Shown here piece by piece: positions 11,359 to 23,139 of a stretch of DNA of 64,000 nt. Positions within the stretch are counted from its first letter, which is position 1; the number at the start of each line of letters is the position of its first letter. Position numbers and translations under genes: made by a program. The notes below the pieces were generated by a model, which was not told where the DNA came from, made no database searches, and saw only the letters and a program-made list of their open reading frames with translations. Source of the DNA: Galerina marginata. Taxonomy: Eukaryota > Basidiomycota > Agaricomycetes > Agaricales > Galerinaceae. The DNA is taken from positions 434,001-498,000 of the forward strand of contig JAECYW010000031.1 of the NCBI GenBank assembly GCA_023014335.1, in the 5' to 3' direction.

Positions 11359-14300
11359 ATGAAACAAACACGGATACCCATTCAAAACCTACCTCTAGAT
11401 ATACTCCAAGAAATATTCGGACATTGTCCTCCTCCAGACCCAATGACCCACCGACAACCAGATGCTAAAGTCGCGCCTATATTACTCTGCCACATTTGCT
11501 CCTACTGGCGTGCAGTTGCGCTCAGGATACCGCGTCTTTGGGCAGACTTATTTCATGTCTTGCGCATATACGCTGAGGTCCCAAATTACATGCTTCTCAG
11601 CGAGGGAATTCACAAAAAGGACCTGGACTTCTTACGCTGGTGGAAACTAAACATAGGCGCCGTACGCCCAAGGCTCCGGTTGATTGTGCAGTGGATGAAG
11701 GAAAACCCAGAGTCTAAAGTTGGTACGTCTGACGAATCGTTGTTGAGCCTAGTATCTGCAGCTCGACACCTTGACATCGACATCGATTTTTCCTGTGCGT
11801 TAAGGACCCATTTCGGAGGAAATTTGCCGAATTCGACTCTGAGAGCCGATACGTTCCTGTTACACCCAGGCAGCCGAGGATTCAGGGGCAATTCAAACAA
11901 ATTTCCTTTCAATATGTCTTCGGATCCCAGGCTAATCCCTTTCCCTATCAACCAACCTGTTCGGCGAATGCTATTGGACTCGATATTTTTCAAGACACGG
12001 GCTCTCGGCGTAGTAGACTGGTCCCAACTCACACACATCATCTTAATCGACACCGGTTTTTCAACACCAGCATGGTTCGCACTGATTAGGGAATGTGTAA
12101 ACTTGGAATCCGGAATTTTTCACATTCAGCGTTTAGGGCACGACGAGCCGGTGGAAGGCGATCCACCGACGTGCACGCTTTCGCGCCTGCAGCAACTCGT
12201 TTTAAAATGGGATCCATCGAATTTCTCTCAGCCATTACTCAATAACCTCTACCTCCCTGGATTGACGCGCCTTCGGCTAGGGTCAGCGTTAACCGTTCAG
12301 GAGCTGCACGAATTACCAGTACTTTTCATTCCCCCACTGATTCCCTAGGAATGGTGGGAATCCCTCTATTCCTGTAGGATTCCCAGTGGAATGGAGGGAA
12401 TTCCCTCTATTCCTTGGGGAATTCCTTCTGTTCCCTCTATTCCTGTGGATTCCCTGGATTCCCTTAGGATTCCCCAAGGAATAGAGGGAATAGTACTAAT
12501 AGTAGTGTAATAGAGGCCATCTGACTGATGTTTGTCTTACTACTTGCTAACTTCACTGTCAAATCTCAATGTAGTTCATTTATAGTCTATTATTTATATT
12601 AAACATCATACATTATATTACTGTTAGTTGTAGTAACCTATTCTAATTACTACTTTAATTATATCTACAATAAACAGGGGGGGGGGGGGCGTACAGCAGC
12701 GCAGCCGCGGGAGTTCGGCGGCCGTTCGCAAAACGAGTCGGCGCGGGGAGTTGGAGGGCGGGCGTGAGTGTGGCAGCAGCCGCGGGTGGGTTAAACGAGA
12801 GGTCGTGAGTTCAAATGGATATGAATGGGGTGGGGAGCTTACCAGGCGCCTGTGGGCCTATCACCCACTCCCTAAACCCCGCGGTTCGTTGAGCTGTGGA
12901 GTCGCGGTGGGCGTTCGTTCGACGTGGCGATGGTAACGTGGTGGTGGTGGTACGGGCTGGGGGCGCGGAGCGGCAACGACGGCATTGGGCCCGAGGCGGC
13001 GACGTGTGTGCTGGCTCAAAATGGCGGCGGCTGTGGCTAACGCGTCAACTGGGGGCTTAGGATGGTGGAAGGGGTGCTTACCTGGCTCTCGAGCTCCGCG
13101 ACGTGGTATTCCCGCCACGTCAGCGAGCTGTGGGGTCGTGGAGGCGGGGCCGGTGTTTGTTCGACGTGGCGCGGGCGACGCAGTAGCGGTAGACGTTGAC
13201 GTGGCGGTGGTAGGTGGCGCCTGGGGGTGCTAATGGTGGGGTTGGGCTCGAAAAAGCGGCAGCGGGGTCGGGCACCAGGTCGCGTTCGCAAAATAGATGC
13301 GAACGGATGGGTGGTGGGTGGTGGTGGTCGGAAATGGGCGCCGCGGGAGTCCCAGCACGCGGGCGATGTAACGAGGTGGCGGTGGGCTCGAAATGAGTCC
13401 GGGGGGCGAGGGCGATGCGATGTCGAACCGGCGGTAGTGGGGGTCGACGTGGCCGTCGTTGGTCCGAAATGACGAGGGAGGGGTTGAGCTGGGGTCGACG
13501 TGGCAGTTCTCGTGCCTGCCGTTGGTTCGAAACGGCAGTGGACGGGTCTGAGGTGGATGTTGGGGCATTAACGAGGGTGGAGGATGGATGGATGGGATTG
13601 GGGGTGCTTACCGGTACCTCTGGTCCCTTTCCCCCCACTCCGTATGGCGCTGCGACGTGGCCAACGCGCTGTTCGGCCTCTGAGGCCCGTGACGTGGCGG
13701 TCGCGACGGGGTAGCGAGGTTCAGAGTCGTGGTGGCGGGGTCGGCAACGTTCGACGTGGCGGGTAAGGCGATGTGGCGGGGTCGACGTGGCGCCAGCGAG
13801 TCGTGAGCGCGCGGATCGACGTGGCGGCGAAAGGTCGCAGCCGCCGGGACTGGACGATAGGGAGGGAGGGAGAAGAGGGGTGGTGGTGGTGGTGGCAGGC
13901 AAGAGACTGGCACGACGTGACAGAATCAACAAACCACGGGCGGTGGGAACGTTACGTAATCGCTGATGTAACTCGCATACTCGAGTATTCCGCCGCGGAA
14001 TCCCACCTAATTCCCCATTCCGGACGTTCCGCGCCGTATTCCGCCGGAATACAACCCACGGAATTGGGCCTTTTGGCTGGTCCCTCTGCCATTCCGATTC
14101 CTCCAGGAATCCGCGGAATTTTGATATTCCGGCCGGATTCCTGCAGGAATCAGTGGGGCATCACTAAGACCTCCGAATTACTGGCTTCAACACCATCAGT
14201 ACAGGAATTACACCTTTCGTACAGCATCCCCGCCGATCCAGACCGTAAGACGCGCGGCTTGATACCCAGCACGTCATCAAATGTCGAGCAGCTCACTGCA

Positions 14301-14639
14301 TGCGTTCCAAATCTGGAGCACCTTATCATTCAGCTGCACTTCATCTATAACAAAGAGTACAAAGACGTTAGTTACCTTCTCGACGTACTCTCTGCGACCC
14401 CTTGGCTCGATCTGGGAAGCGGGAGAAACGCCGTCAAGCGAGTCGAGCTTACTGTGGAGCATTGGGAGTCGCAAAAATTATTGGCTGGAGGACTACGAAC
14501 GCTTAATCCAGTTATAGACGGAGTCAGCGTAATTGCACGGGATGATAGTCCATGGAGGAGGGATGCGGACCTCCATCTAACATACAGAGAGGATTGCTTC
14601 GATGATTTTAGATTCGGATCTCGGGGGCTAACAGGTTAA
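11359..14639 (+). pseudogene. F-box-like/LRR protein, copy 1, interrupted by a hAT-like element
   Basis: Expected role: substrate adaptor of an SCF ubiquitin ligase, from the N-terminal F-box-like motif IPIQNLPLDILQEIF (start) and the ICSYWRAVAL and IPRLWADL segments typical of agaricomycete F-box proteins. Coding parts are 11359-12316 and 14182-14639. Joined with one target copy they keep one frame of 471 residues that follows the intact paralogue at 23291 end to end. As it stands the frame stops at 12346-12348 inside the insertion. The ATG was chosen to match the paralogue start; an in-frame upstream ATG exists at 11266. No other lesion was seen, so the insertion appears recent. Confidence 0.8.
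12317..14173. mobile_element. 1857 bp hAT-like element, non-autonomous
   Basis: Flanked by the 8 bp target duplication CGAATTAC (12309-12316 and 14174-14181), as is usual for hAT transposons. Ends are imperfect inverted repeats, clearest in the CCCCACTGATTCC block. Both subterminal zones are packed with GGAAT/ATTCC motifs. The interior is very GC-rich with many GACGTGGC copies and a G tract at 12677. Long frames here (for example 270 codons, minus, 13932-13120) are low-complexity Arg/Pro/Ser and are not a transposase. Confidence 0.8.
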
Positions 14640-15334
14640 TGAAATTGGCCTTTGTATTTGTCAATTAATCTAGCCTTGAGGTTAAACGGCAAACAACATT
14701 ATAAATTTATAATACTCGAGTACATGCCTCGACTCCTTAAATTTGTTCATAACAACCCCAATTAACCACCACAACAGGCCCGGCCTGCTGTGATTGATTG
14801 AATGAACAATGAAATACGATGACTGAAATAACACATATCCCAATATCGGAAGAATCTTGCGGGGATGGCGCGTACCAATTTCAAATGCCTGCGAGCAAGG
14901 CTATAAAGTGGATGCTAGGGCGAAATAATCACCTCGACTACGATTCCGGTTTTCAGCGGAAAAGTAGTGTCAGGGCGACAGTCAAAATGAAAATTAATAG
15001 AGAAAGAAGTTTCGACGTATCTTCCATATCAATCCCACCAGGACAAACTGGCGATTTTGACCTGCTTGGTTCATAATGCGCTCGTCTTCACAGTTGTGCA
15101 TGGTTCTAAGACATGGTCCTTCTGCAAGGAGTGTTCAACGGCTTAACGTTTCAATGAACGTTTCACGTCAATGAGTCATGATGCTGCAATACTCGACTAT
15201 ATAAGAGTCATAATTTTTCAGCATAGAAAAGGATGCGTGATGCGCGTGTAGGGAGGTGGTCGAGTTTGCGGCGCTATCGGGAAAGACGTGTAAACATCAA
15301 ACACGAGAGCAAAGGAAAGAAAAGGAAAATACAC
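14640..15334. other. Intergenic; right part of the segmental duplication
   Basis: No recognised gene. Sequence around 15145-15215 (CGTCAATGAG, GCTGCAAT, GTAATTTT-like blocks) parallels 25065-25130 downstream of the paralogous F-box gene, so the duplication extends beyond the coding region. Confidence 0.45.
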
Positions 15335-15828
15335 CCCGTCCAGCCTCTGCCGCAGCTCCTCGACCTCCTCCACCGCTGCCTGCTCTTCCACAGTAGTCAC
15401 GCTAAGGTCCAGCACCTCCAGGTGCGGGAGCACGATGAACCTGCCGAGTTCATGCGGGATCATGAATATGTTCCGGAGATACCACGCTTCGAAAAAGTCA
15501 AACGCAATGTCGGTGTGATACTCTAGCAGCGTCGACGAGGCCCTGCTCGACTTCGTGCGTCGTCGCTTCGAGGTCCTGGTCTTGGTCTTGGTCTTGGTCT
15601 TTGTGCTTGGAGCCACCAGAGGGGTTAGCCACGCGCTCGTCCCGCCCATTTTTGAAGGAACTCCTCCATGCCGTTTACCCGGTCCTGCACGGCGTTATTC
15701 GCAATGTTGATGATGTCGTCTAAGAGGAGCTGCGGTGAGAATCCTAGGGCTTGGCATTGTAGGAGGTGGGGTGTGTTTTGAATCTGGGTGGTTGATTCGC
15801 CTGAGGATTGCGCTTGGGGAGGAGGCAT
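15335..15828 (-). pseudogene. MIS12 kinetochore protein fragment with frameshifts
   Basis: Mis12/Mtw1 is a core kinetochore subunit. The minus strand encodes LGFSPQLLLDDIINIANNAV then a VNGMEEFLQKWA helix, and further on TLLEYHTDIAFDFFEAWYLR then a VEEVEELRQRLD coiled-coil start, characteristic of basidiomycete Mis12. The pieces lie in different frames: one extra base near 15651 shifts the frame into a (Asp-Gln)n stretch, and a second shift near 15525 precedes TLLEYH. The C-terminal half is absent. The Asp-Gln stretch corresponds to a GGTCTT microsatellite near 15570-15600. It is best read as a dead gene copy, and a full-length MIS12 should exist elsewhere. Confidence 0.7.
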
Positions 15829-15929
15829 TGGAGTTGGGATTGGAAGGAAAGCGCGATTGCACTGATGGGCTCGCAGAGGAAGACGGCGTGGTGTGACACT
15901 GGAACGAATGAGGTAAAATGTCCGATTTC

Positions 15930-16021
15930 GCCAAGTCACGTGTTCCCACCATCGGCCACGGCAAAATCCTAACAACCTACTACCTCGGGTTTTGCACCCC
16001 CCCTCAGAATAATCCGGTCGC
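15930..16021. mobile_element. Partial copy of the foldback MITE family also found at 47370
   Basis: Read on the minus strand it gives CGGATTATTxTGxGGGGGTGCAAAA, then a GGTAGTAGGTTGTT-like block, GGATTTTGCC, CCGATGGTGGG and ACACGTGACTTGGC. The same blocks are in the same order in the complete element at 47370-47538. Only one arm is present. Confidence 0.6.
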
Positions 16022-16081
16022 CTCATTGGAGGGCAAGATTTATCGCAAAATCAGCTGACTTCGGGATTTTCTGAAACGGGT

Positions 16082-16197
16082 GGTCAGAGTTCTTTTACGA
16101 TTCTGCACCGTTTCTATCCCAGAATTGTTTTTTCAAAATCGACTCTGAATCGTGCCGAGAATCGTTCCAGAAACGGCCAGAATCGCTCACTCTGACC
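16082..16197. mobile_element. 116 bp palindromic mini-element
   Basis: Arms pair as GGTCAGAGT/ACTCTGACC, CGATTCTG/CAGAATCG and CCGTTTCT/AGAAACGG, in mirrored order around a short loop. Such nearly complete palindromes are typical of tiny MITEs. No clear target duplication was seen. Confidence 0.6.
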
Positions 16198-17216
16198 TCC
16201 CCGTGCGAGCATGCGCAATGCGGCGATGGACGCCCGGTTTTTATCAGGTGATTATTTTGTAGTCTACTTTTGTTTCTAACCCTCATCTGTTTGCCCTCTT
16301 GCTGTAGCCTGTCAGAGGTCAACCGGAAATCTTATCTCCCCTTGCTGATCTTGAGATGATCACAAGTTTGCAGATTTGATTTCAACACTTTGCCAATCGT
16401 TCTCACTACCCGCTTTAAGGGTAACAATTGTCCCTCTCAAACCAACAAAGAAAGGATGGCTGCGGTAATCGACCCCGCGGTCCGCGGCCTGTTTCGTATA
16501 TGTCTGTCCTTCACCTAAGAATGTCCAAGGTTTATGCTGATGCCCCGCCCTTGTCTCGGTCGCAACCCTCTGGTGATGGCCAATCGTACGCAAACATCCC
16601 CATGCCTACCCATAGGCTGCCTGCTGCAGTTTCCGATCAAACGGGACGAAGTGTGGCTGGGCTAACTGGTGACGATCTGGAGAGCTTGATATCTCTTCAT
16701 ATAGGTAATGAATGCCATCTCTTGCTACTGGACATCGACTACACATGTATTTCATGGAATGGAGGAGGTTTATGACTTCGGAATACGGATATTGGCTGGT
16801 CTTAAATCGGGAAAACGAACTTAAGCCTCGAGTTGACATCAAGGCACCTCAAGCTGATTGGCCGAGATCTCAAGCCGAGTTCAATTTACATAGCCAAAGT
16901 GTGTGACTGATGGATTGAGGAGTCCAACCGATGTTCGGGTAACTTATATGCAGTATTATAAACTATTATCCGACAAAGTTAGAAGCTTCCATCAAGATTC
17001 AATGGCAGATCATCCGTCTTGGATCCATGAAGTCTTATCGTGACGGAGGGGGACGCTGGAAACGAACCGCTGGTCTCATAGACCTTAAGATAGCCAGAGA
17101 ACCGGACATGATGCATGGAAGCGGAATAACCGGATAGCGGCTAACAGGCGACAACACCGCGAGGTGGGAGTAACAGGCTGCTTGTCCCGTCAGACTTCTC
17201 TCATCCCGCTTCAATC
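16198..17216. other. No recognisable gene
   Basis: A 115-codon plus frame (16428-16775) and shorter ones have no recognised domain. The last 200 bp would be the promoter of the F-box-like gene at 17217. Confidence 0.35.
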
Positions 17217-18464
17217 ATGAAACCCAGAACAACTCTTGGGCTCGATATCTTAGCATACATTGTCGACATCCTGGCCGCTGGAGACGATAAAGAAACCGAG
17301 TCTCTCCAAATGGTATCACGTACCTGCAAAGACATGGTACCACTATGTCGCCGCCACCTCTTCTCGTCTGTCAACCTCCTAAGAAAATCGGAGTCACGGC
17401 GCTTCAGCACTGTGCTTATCAGGAATCCCAGAATCGCCCGCTATGTGACCAGCCTGACGTATTCAGTCTACAACCCCATTTACGATCACGAACCGAAAAT
17501 TCTCGACTTGCTCAAGGAGTTTTCCTCCTATTTGAAATCAATTGAACTCTTATCGCACCCAGAATTCGACTGGAATGAATTGCCAGGATCCATACGATTG
17601 TCCTTGATATTCCTGATCCAATTACGCTCAGTCACCCACCTCAGAATCCAGGCCTTCAGTAATTTTCCATCAACTGCGTTCGCGCTTTGTAGTAACCTCG
17701 TAGATCTCAAACTCGAGAAGCTTGAGGTAGCCCCTCCAGAGATTAATCAGGTCATCTCACGTAGCGATATCCCCGCTCCAGCCATGTTACACTCCAAGAT
17801 AGAAACCTACAATAGCCTCGCGGTTCTTATGACATCTCCGAGTGCACTGGCAGGTAGCCCACTTGTCGATTTTAGTAGCCTCCAAACGGCGACCTTCGAT
17901 GTGGACTCCCCAAGTGACGTTGGCCATATTGGGCAACTCATAAAGACGACAAAGCAACTCAATACTCTCAATATATCGTGTAAGTAACGAGCAGTGCCAC
18001 TTATTTTTAAAAGTCTGACGAAGAATGTAGTGCATTGGCCAGTGGAATTAGCCGGCCTAGGCGCGAGCCTTGTAGTCAACGCGTACCGGACGCTTAGAAC
18101 AGTGGTACTCAACATTACCGTCGTAGGGGATGACTACGACCCCCTCTGTGGACTCGGCGATGAGCTCAAGTTTCTGTCGGAGAACAATATCCTCCAAGAG
18201 TTTGACCTGGACGTAGTGGTCCGGCCAGACGAACTCTGTCGAACTGAAACGGAAGAGTGGTCCGTCCTCGACTCACTGTTGACTGAACCTGGCGCATTTC
18301 CCATGCTGCGTCGCGTTTCTATCGAAATTCGGTGGTATTCAATTAGCAGGGATGAAAGTTCTGTGGATGATATTTTGGATAGTTTGACGGAGGAACGATT
18401 TCCGCATCTCGTGAAAAGCTCAGTAGTGGCGTTCAAATTTTCTGCAACGAATGATTATATCTAA
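17217..18464 (+). CDS. F-box-like protein
   Basis: Likely SCF-type adaptor. Two exons, 17217-17979 and 18031-18464, with a 51 bp intron (GTAAGT to TGTAG), giving 398 residues. The N-terminus has an F-box-like pattern: LGLDILAYIVDIL, then SLQMVSRTCKDMVPLCRRHLF in spaced hydrophobic/Trp-poor form. The rest has leucine-rich helices and strands (LVDLKLEKLE; LNTLNIS) usual for the LRR-like C-terminal part of these proteins. It is not a close copy of the pair at 11359/23291. Confidence 0.7.
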
Positions 18465-19070
18465 ATTACTTTCCTGCTAGTAATTGATCTCTTAATTTGG
18501 CTTTCCTATAATTTTCAGCGCCTGGGGGTCTATTGGTGATACTGTTCTACGCAGCAAAAATTAAACGGACCACACTGTGACCTAATATTAATAACCGGAA
18601 AACTGGTGAGCTGCCTCGTATATAGCATTCTCGAAGGCACTGCTTAGAACCCCCGTTTTCTTATCAATGAGGGTGATACCAGGTGGTGGGATGCGATTAT
18701 GTACCTAATTTTATACAGCTATCGCGGTAATGTCGTACAACATCATGACCAAGATCCAGCTTTTTGATTCGTATCACCCAACTTACCAGTGTTCGAACCA
18801 GACAGCTGTCAACCCCTGAGATCCTTTACACACACGTACCCCTTCCAAGCGTCCGAACACTTGTCCGAGCCCACAAAGCCAAAATACATCTCCACCCCAT
18901 TTCACCGCCAGGTGGACGAATTGGTCAAATGTCAGATCCGCTGTCAGATGGAAACAAGTTGGCACTTCAAGCTCGACCGGTGACCTGAGCGCTCTGTTCC
19001 CAACGAGGTTGAAGTCCGTGATATGAATGGACCGCGCTATCGCATTATATTCTATTCTCGAGCTACTGGG
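18465..19070. other. Intergenic; one long minus-strand frame of uncertain status
   Basis: A 192-codon minus frame (19361-18783) overlaps the start of the gene at 19243 on the other strand. Its second half contains DLTFDQFVHLAVKWGGDVFW and has a protein-like hydrophobic pattern, but I do not recognise it and no neighbouring exon was found. Confidence 0.3.
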
Positions 19071-19077
19071 ATATAAA
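19071..19077 (+). promoter_or_regulatory. TATA-like box upstream of the gene at 19243
   Basis: ATATAAA lies about 165 bp before the ATG, followed by T-rich and pyrimidine-rich tracts (19124-19200), a common fungal core-promoter arrangement. Confidence 0.4.
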
Positions 19078-19242
19078 GTGGGATATACGGATTCCGTACT
19101 GCAGCGCGGGCCCCCATCATCCCCTTTTTTTTTGACCTTGAACTGGTTTTTTTCCTTGAAATTAAACGTCACATTTCCCCTGCTCAAATACTTCATCTTA
19201 AAGCGCTTCGTTGTAATCTTCAGCCCTTTAGGAGTCCTGACA

Positions 19243-19875
19243 ATGCCCCGGGCGGAGAAGGCTAAAGCGGGACCGAGCAATGTAGGCAGGACTCCATCAG
19301 GCAGCGCTAACCCTCCGCGTGCGAGTGGTTCGTCTCTACCAAAGAAGCCGTCGCCGCCCAAGGTCCAAGTAGAAAAAGTATATGGAGCGGCGAGTAAAGA
19401 CTTTAGGGGGGGTTCCCCCGATTACCAGAAACATTATCCGGACGCCGTGTTCGATGCCATGAGCAAAAAGGAGCGAGAGAGATTATCGAAATCCCACCCT
19501 CTTCTGATTACACGCCTAGCCGGCAAATTTGCCGAGGGAAACTTAGTGACGCATCATCCACCACCTCCTGAACACAAGAATCTTCCCAAGAATTATCTAC
19601 CCGCCGCACCTTATGGCGCTTTCCCGGCCAGTAAAGAGATGAATAAGCAGGGCGAGATGGTTGTCTATCCCTCCCAGATTCTCATGGACCGGCGCATCGT
19701 CGCTATCGCTGACTTACAACGCCGTCCTATCGATGCGCCCGCGAACCTTCACCACCCTGGAAAGTGGGATGATGTTCGGGACCTCAATTTGTACGTGGAG
19801 CCGTTCTGGATTGCCGTGTGCTCATCGTCTGACTTGTTGGTCAGCTATCAGCAAGGGGGTCCGGGATATAAATAG
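19243..19875 (+). CDS. Unrecognised 210-residue protein
   Basis: Single exon starting at an ATG that follows a T-rich leader; 210 residues. Residues 1-45 are basic and Ser/Pro/Gly-rich and look disordered. From about 46 the protein becomes ordered-looking, with charged SKKERERL, a His/Pro cluster (HHPPPPEHKN), and a C-terminal NLYVEPFWIAVCSSSDLLVS. No signal peptide or membrane helix. I do not recognise the family. The open frame extends upstream without a stop, but the ATG at 19243 has the better context. Confidence 0.5.
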   Translation: MPRAEKAKAGPSNVGRTPSGSANPPRASGSSLPKKPSPPKVQVEKVYGAASKDFRGGSPDYQKHYPDAVFDAMSKKERERLSKSHPLLITRLAGKFAEGNLVTHHPPPPEHKNLPKNYLPAAPYGAFPASKEMNKQGEMVVYPSQILMDRRIVAIADLQRRPIDAPANLHHPGKWDDVRDLNLYVEPFWIAVCSSSDLLVSYQQGGPGYK

Positions 19876-20657
19876 CGGACCGGTGTGGCAAATACGTGAC
19901 CTTGTAAAGTTTCTTATCTCCTTATTATCTTATCTTTCGTACCTTGTACTTATAGCAGTCATTCTCGAACCCCTTCGCTTCCGTTCTCGAAGTCCTATTG
20001 ACTTGTACTATGTAGCTTTGACTCCTTTTCCTCTATACCGAGTGACTCATCTCTATGACTCATTAGTTCTAGCTAGTATAAATACGTAGCCCCTTGTAGC
20101 GTTGGCGGGAACTCTACGGTAGCATTTTGACTTCTGCTTTTTTGACCTCGGATGAACAACGGATGAATTCATTTCTGTGGGTTGCGGAACGTGCTGGTCC
20201 GCCTACTGTTTGCCCATCGTCTTTGCGGTTTGCTCCTCCTCCATTGCGAATTAGTCTCTCCTAGCCAGACTGCGATATATTGATGTACGTACAGAGGTTC
20301 CCAAGCCGGCAGAGTTCCTTGTCATGATCAGTAACTAGTTGCCCATCTTTGCAGCTCTCCAACATGCTGCCAGTGTTGTTGTTTACAAATGTTGGTCTAA
20401 TAAATTATAAATACGAGCTACACAGAAGGCGGCCATCGCAATCTTTTTCACTTCGCCTCTGATTTTACCTACATAGGATTCGTCATTCAAGGGTACCCAC
20501 AACGACAAATTAATAAACGCTCCGAGTCGCCTATTAACTCGTTCCCATTCATCACTCATCAAAGGCTTGGTTTGGACACTGGAAAGTTGCTGCCGAAGAC
20601 GATACAATACACCAACCAGAGTGTCGCGCACCAGAACTAGACTAGTCGAACCTCTGT
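19876..20657. other. No recognisable gene
   Basis: AT-rich 3' flank of the 19243 gene, then an 82-codon minus frame (20631-20383) without a known domain. Confidence 0.35.
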
Positions 20658-21460
20658 ATGGCGGGGTAAGCGGGGAAGTATTATTCCCGAGACTTTATGT
20701 ATAACCCGTAAAACAGCACGCAGGCATGGCAAACGGAGGAGGCAGAGGGAAAGGAATTGGAGGGTGCGAGCGTATGCTAAACTTAGCTGGCGGGACTCCG
20801 AAAATATGGGGTGGGTGCCGTACATCCCACCTCGCAGCTTTGTCAAATGACGACAAGGGGCGGGAATGCAGCCGTCGCCGACTTTGCAGCCTCGTCGAAG
20901 GACAGGAAGAAGTAGCGGGGCTGTGCGCTACCCCATCAAATGACGAGGTAGGGCCAGCAACATGCTGCCAGCACACTCGCTGCCTGTCAAATGCCGCCGC
21001 GAGCCTCGTTACGCATCGAGTGACAACAAGAGCAGCGGTGTGCACCCCTTGCTCGCTGCCCTGCCCATCGAACAATGAAAAGGGGTGGTGGCTTCCAGCC
21101 GCTCGCATCGCCGCCTTTCGCTCCCTCATCCTTTCTGGTCTGCGAGTGGTGTCTTGGCTGATGAGTGTCAAAGCCCGGCCCAGATCTCTCGGAGGAGGGG
21201 CGCACCGGACGAGGCGGGGTTAATATAAGGCGAGTCCCAGACTGCGGACGTGGGGTACAGAGAGTGGGACGTTGGGGGTTCGGTTCGATGCCGTACGTGG
21301 AATGGCACGACGGTAGGTCCCAAAACGCGTGGGGTGGGTGCCGTGTGTGAGGCTGGTAATCGTGGGGAGCAGGTGCTAGGCGCCGTTTGCGAATGGGACG
21401 TCGCAGGAGTCCCGGTGAATGCCATTGGTAGCGGAGGCTGAATGCGGGCGTCGACCGGTT
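20658..21460. mobile_element. Probable transposon remnant with one TATGGCGGGG terminus
   Basis: The left edge matches the terminal repeat of the element at 36704-38177 (TATGGCGGGGTAAG, one substitution, then GGGGAAGTATTATT and GAGA). GC-rich sequence with repeated TCAAATGACGA-like and CCTCGT blocks follows. I did not find the opposite terminus, so the right boundary is a guess. Overlapping long frames on both strands are compositional. Confidence 0.45.
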
Positions 21461-22854
21461 ACAATCCCCTGCTGGCGGTCAGAACCACACACCTGATGGT
21501 TCGACATGGCACAGACCACATTTGAGCCTATGCCAAGTGCTAGCGGCGGCAGGCGCGTTCAGTGGTGGTGGTTGGAAAGGAAGCCTGGAGCCTGGCACGA
21601 CTGGCGAAGACCCGCAAGGGCAAGTCATGTGATTTGTATGGCGGATTGAAATTAAAATCGAAAAATGTCATGATGCTTTGCACCTTGTCCTCTGCGCTCG
21701 CGACTGTAATTCTGTTCTTCTGGTTTCAGCTCCACCGGAAGCGACCTGAAAAAGATCCCCTTTTGACTTCAACACATTTGCTGAGTTCAGCTGAGGAAGA
21801 TGATATCTTGTGCAATTGCGTCTACGATTTGACAAAGCAAAGGCTACATATTAAATTTCATATTTTTTATTGGAATGAGGTCGTGCGAGATTCTGGCATC
21901 CTGGGGCTTATGTATATTTCGGAGCTCTATCCATTGACACAGTATTTCTAGGCCTTCACAGCGGCGAAGTGACTCCCTCTGGATAGCATGCTGAGGGGCA
22001 ACAGGAGACGTACATAAGTTACGGAGGCTTATTCCCATGGACTATTCCCGTTAGCTTTCTTCTGTTCTTTCCTGAACCTCGCTTGTGATACGCGGCTACG
22101 GATTATACATGTAGGTTTATACTTTGTCAATCGACCCACACAAACGGTGTCTCTGGCTTCGCGACATGGAGAATTTGAGAAGAAGGAGTACGAGGTGAAG
22201 CTGGGGCAGCTTAACGAGCCAGGGATGGCGAAAAGGGTGATTAGGGACCCAGGCGAGTCGGTTCGGCAAACTGTAGCGACGCTTATTGAACCGCAGACTG
22301 AGGATAAAGAAGCTTTGCTGGCCTTAAAAAGAGCGGTTGGGACGGTGTGGTGGTTTTTATTAGCAACTTGAGTGATTCGCAGTTGGAGATGGGCGCGGAC
22401 AGTGACGATATCATGGATTGCTTTGGTGAGCTTAATACTTATTACCTTCGTTTTTCTCATCAAAGATAGACTGTTTAGCGACAGAGGGGATTCGTCCTCG
22501 GCAAATATAGTATGTACTTCATATCATGCTTTTCTTATACGATTTATATATGACGTCCCCGAAGGCTCAGTTTCCTGGATTCTTAATATCCCAACGCCGT
22601 TTTCACAACATCAACTTCCAGCGTCGAAGATAGGATGCAATTCGAAATTCTGGCCATACTTGACGCCCAAGATCAGCTCACGGAATTTGTTGGAAAAGGA
22701 GGTTGCGGCAAGAATGTTGGTGAAGCCTAAAATACTGATGGTATTCGTTATTTATTTCGTTCATCCTCGTTTCGGCCGAGCACTGGCTTATAGTCTCCCT
22801 TTGCGACAGCTGTTTCTCTTGCTTCCAACAAGGGTTCAATGTAGTCCACTGAGT
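21461..22854 (+). other. Unassigned region with possible exons
   Basis: A plus frame at 21562-21951 encodes a hydrophobic helix (LSSALATVILFFWFQLH) and one at 22147-22371 encodes a Lys/Glu-rich segment followed by VWWFLLAT. These may be exons of one membrane-protein gene, but no splice model was convincing and no family was recognised. Confidence 0.25.
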
Positions 22855-23131
22855 CTTGATGGATGCTTCTGACTTTGTTAGACGGCTCTCTCTCGAATAT
22901 CATTTGATCGCGAAAGCAAACTCGGCGATGATTGGACGTTCATTGGATGTCCACCCTGACTCTGAAACCTGGGAGTAGGGACCCTGTGAAGATCAAAGAA
23001 ATAAGAATGTCTATTTTCTCCGAGAGTTCTCAGAGGACGTTGCGACCTGATAGCAATTGACACTCTGACTTGAAGCTTTGAAGGCAAAGCTCGCATGTTA
23101 AATTTAGGCAATCATTCACGTTTGTTTTTGG

Positions 23132-23139
23132 TATATAAA
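23132..23139 (+). promoter_or_regulatory. TATA box of F-box gene copy 2
   Basis: TATATAAA about 155 bp before the ATG at 23291, in the same flanking context as the box at 11183 of copy 1. Confidence 0.55.

Noticed and set aside
13120..13932. 270-codon minus-strand frame in the hAT-like element
   Set aside because: Composition is Arg/Pro/Ser-rich from GC skew, several overlapping frames are equally long, and no transposase motif is present.
18783..19361. 192-codon minus-strand frame as a gene
   Set aside because: It overlaps the start of the plus-strand gene at 19243, has no recognised domain and no splice-supported extension; left unassigned.
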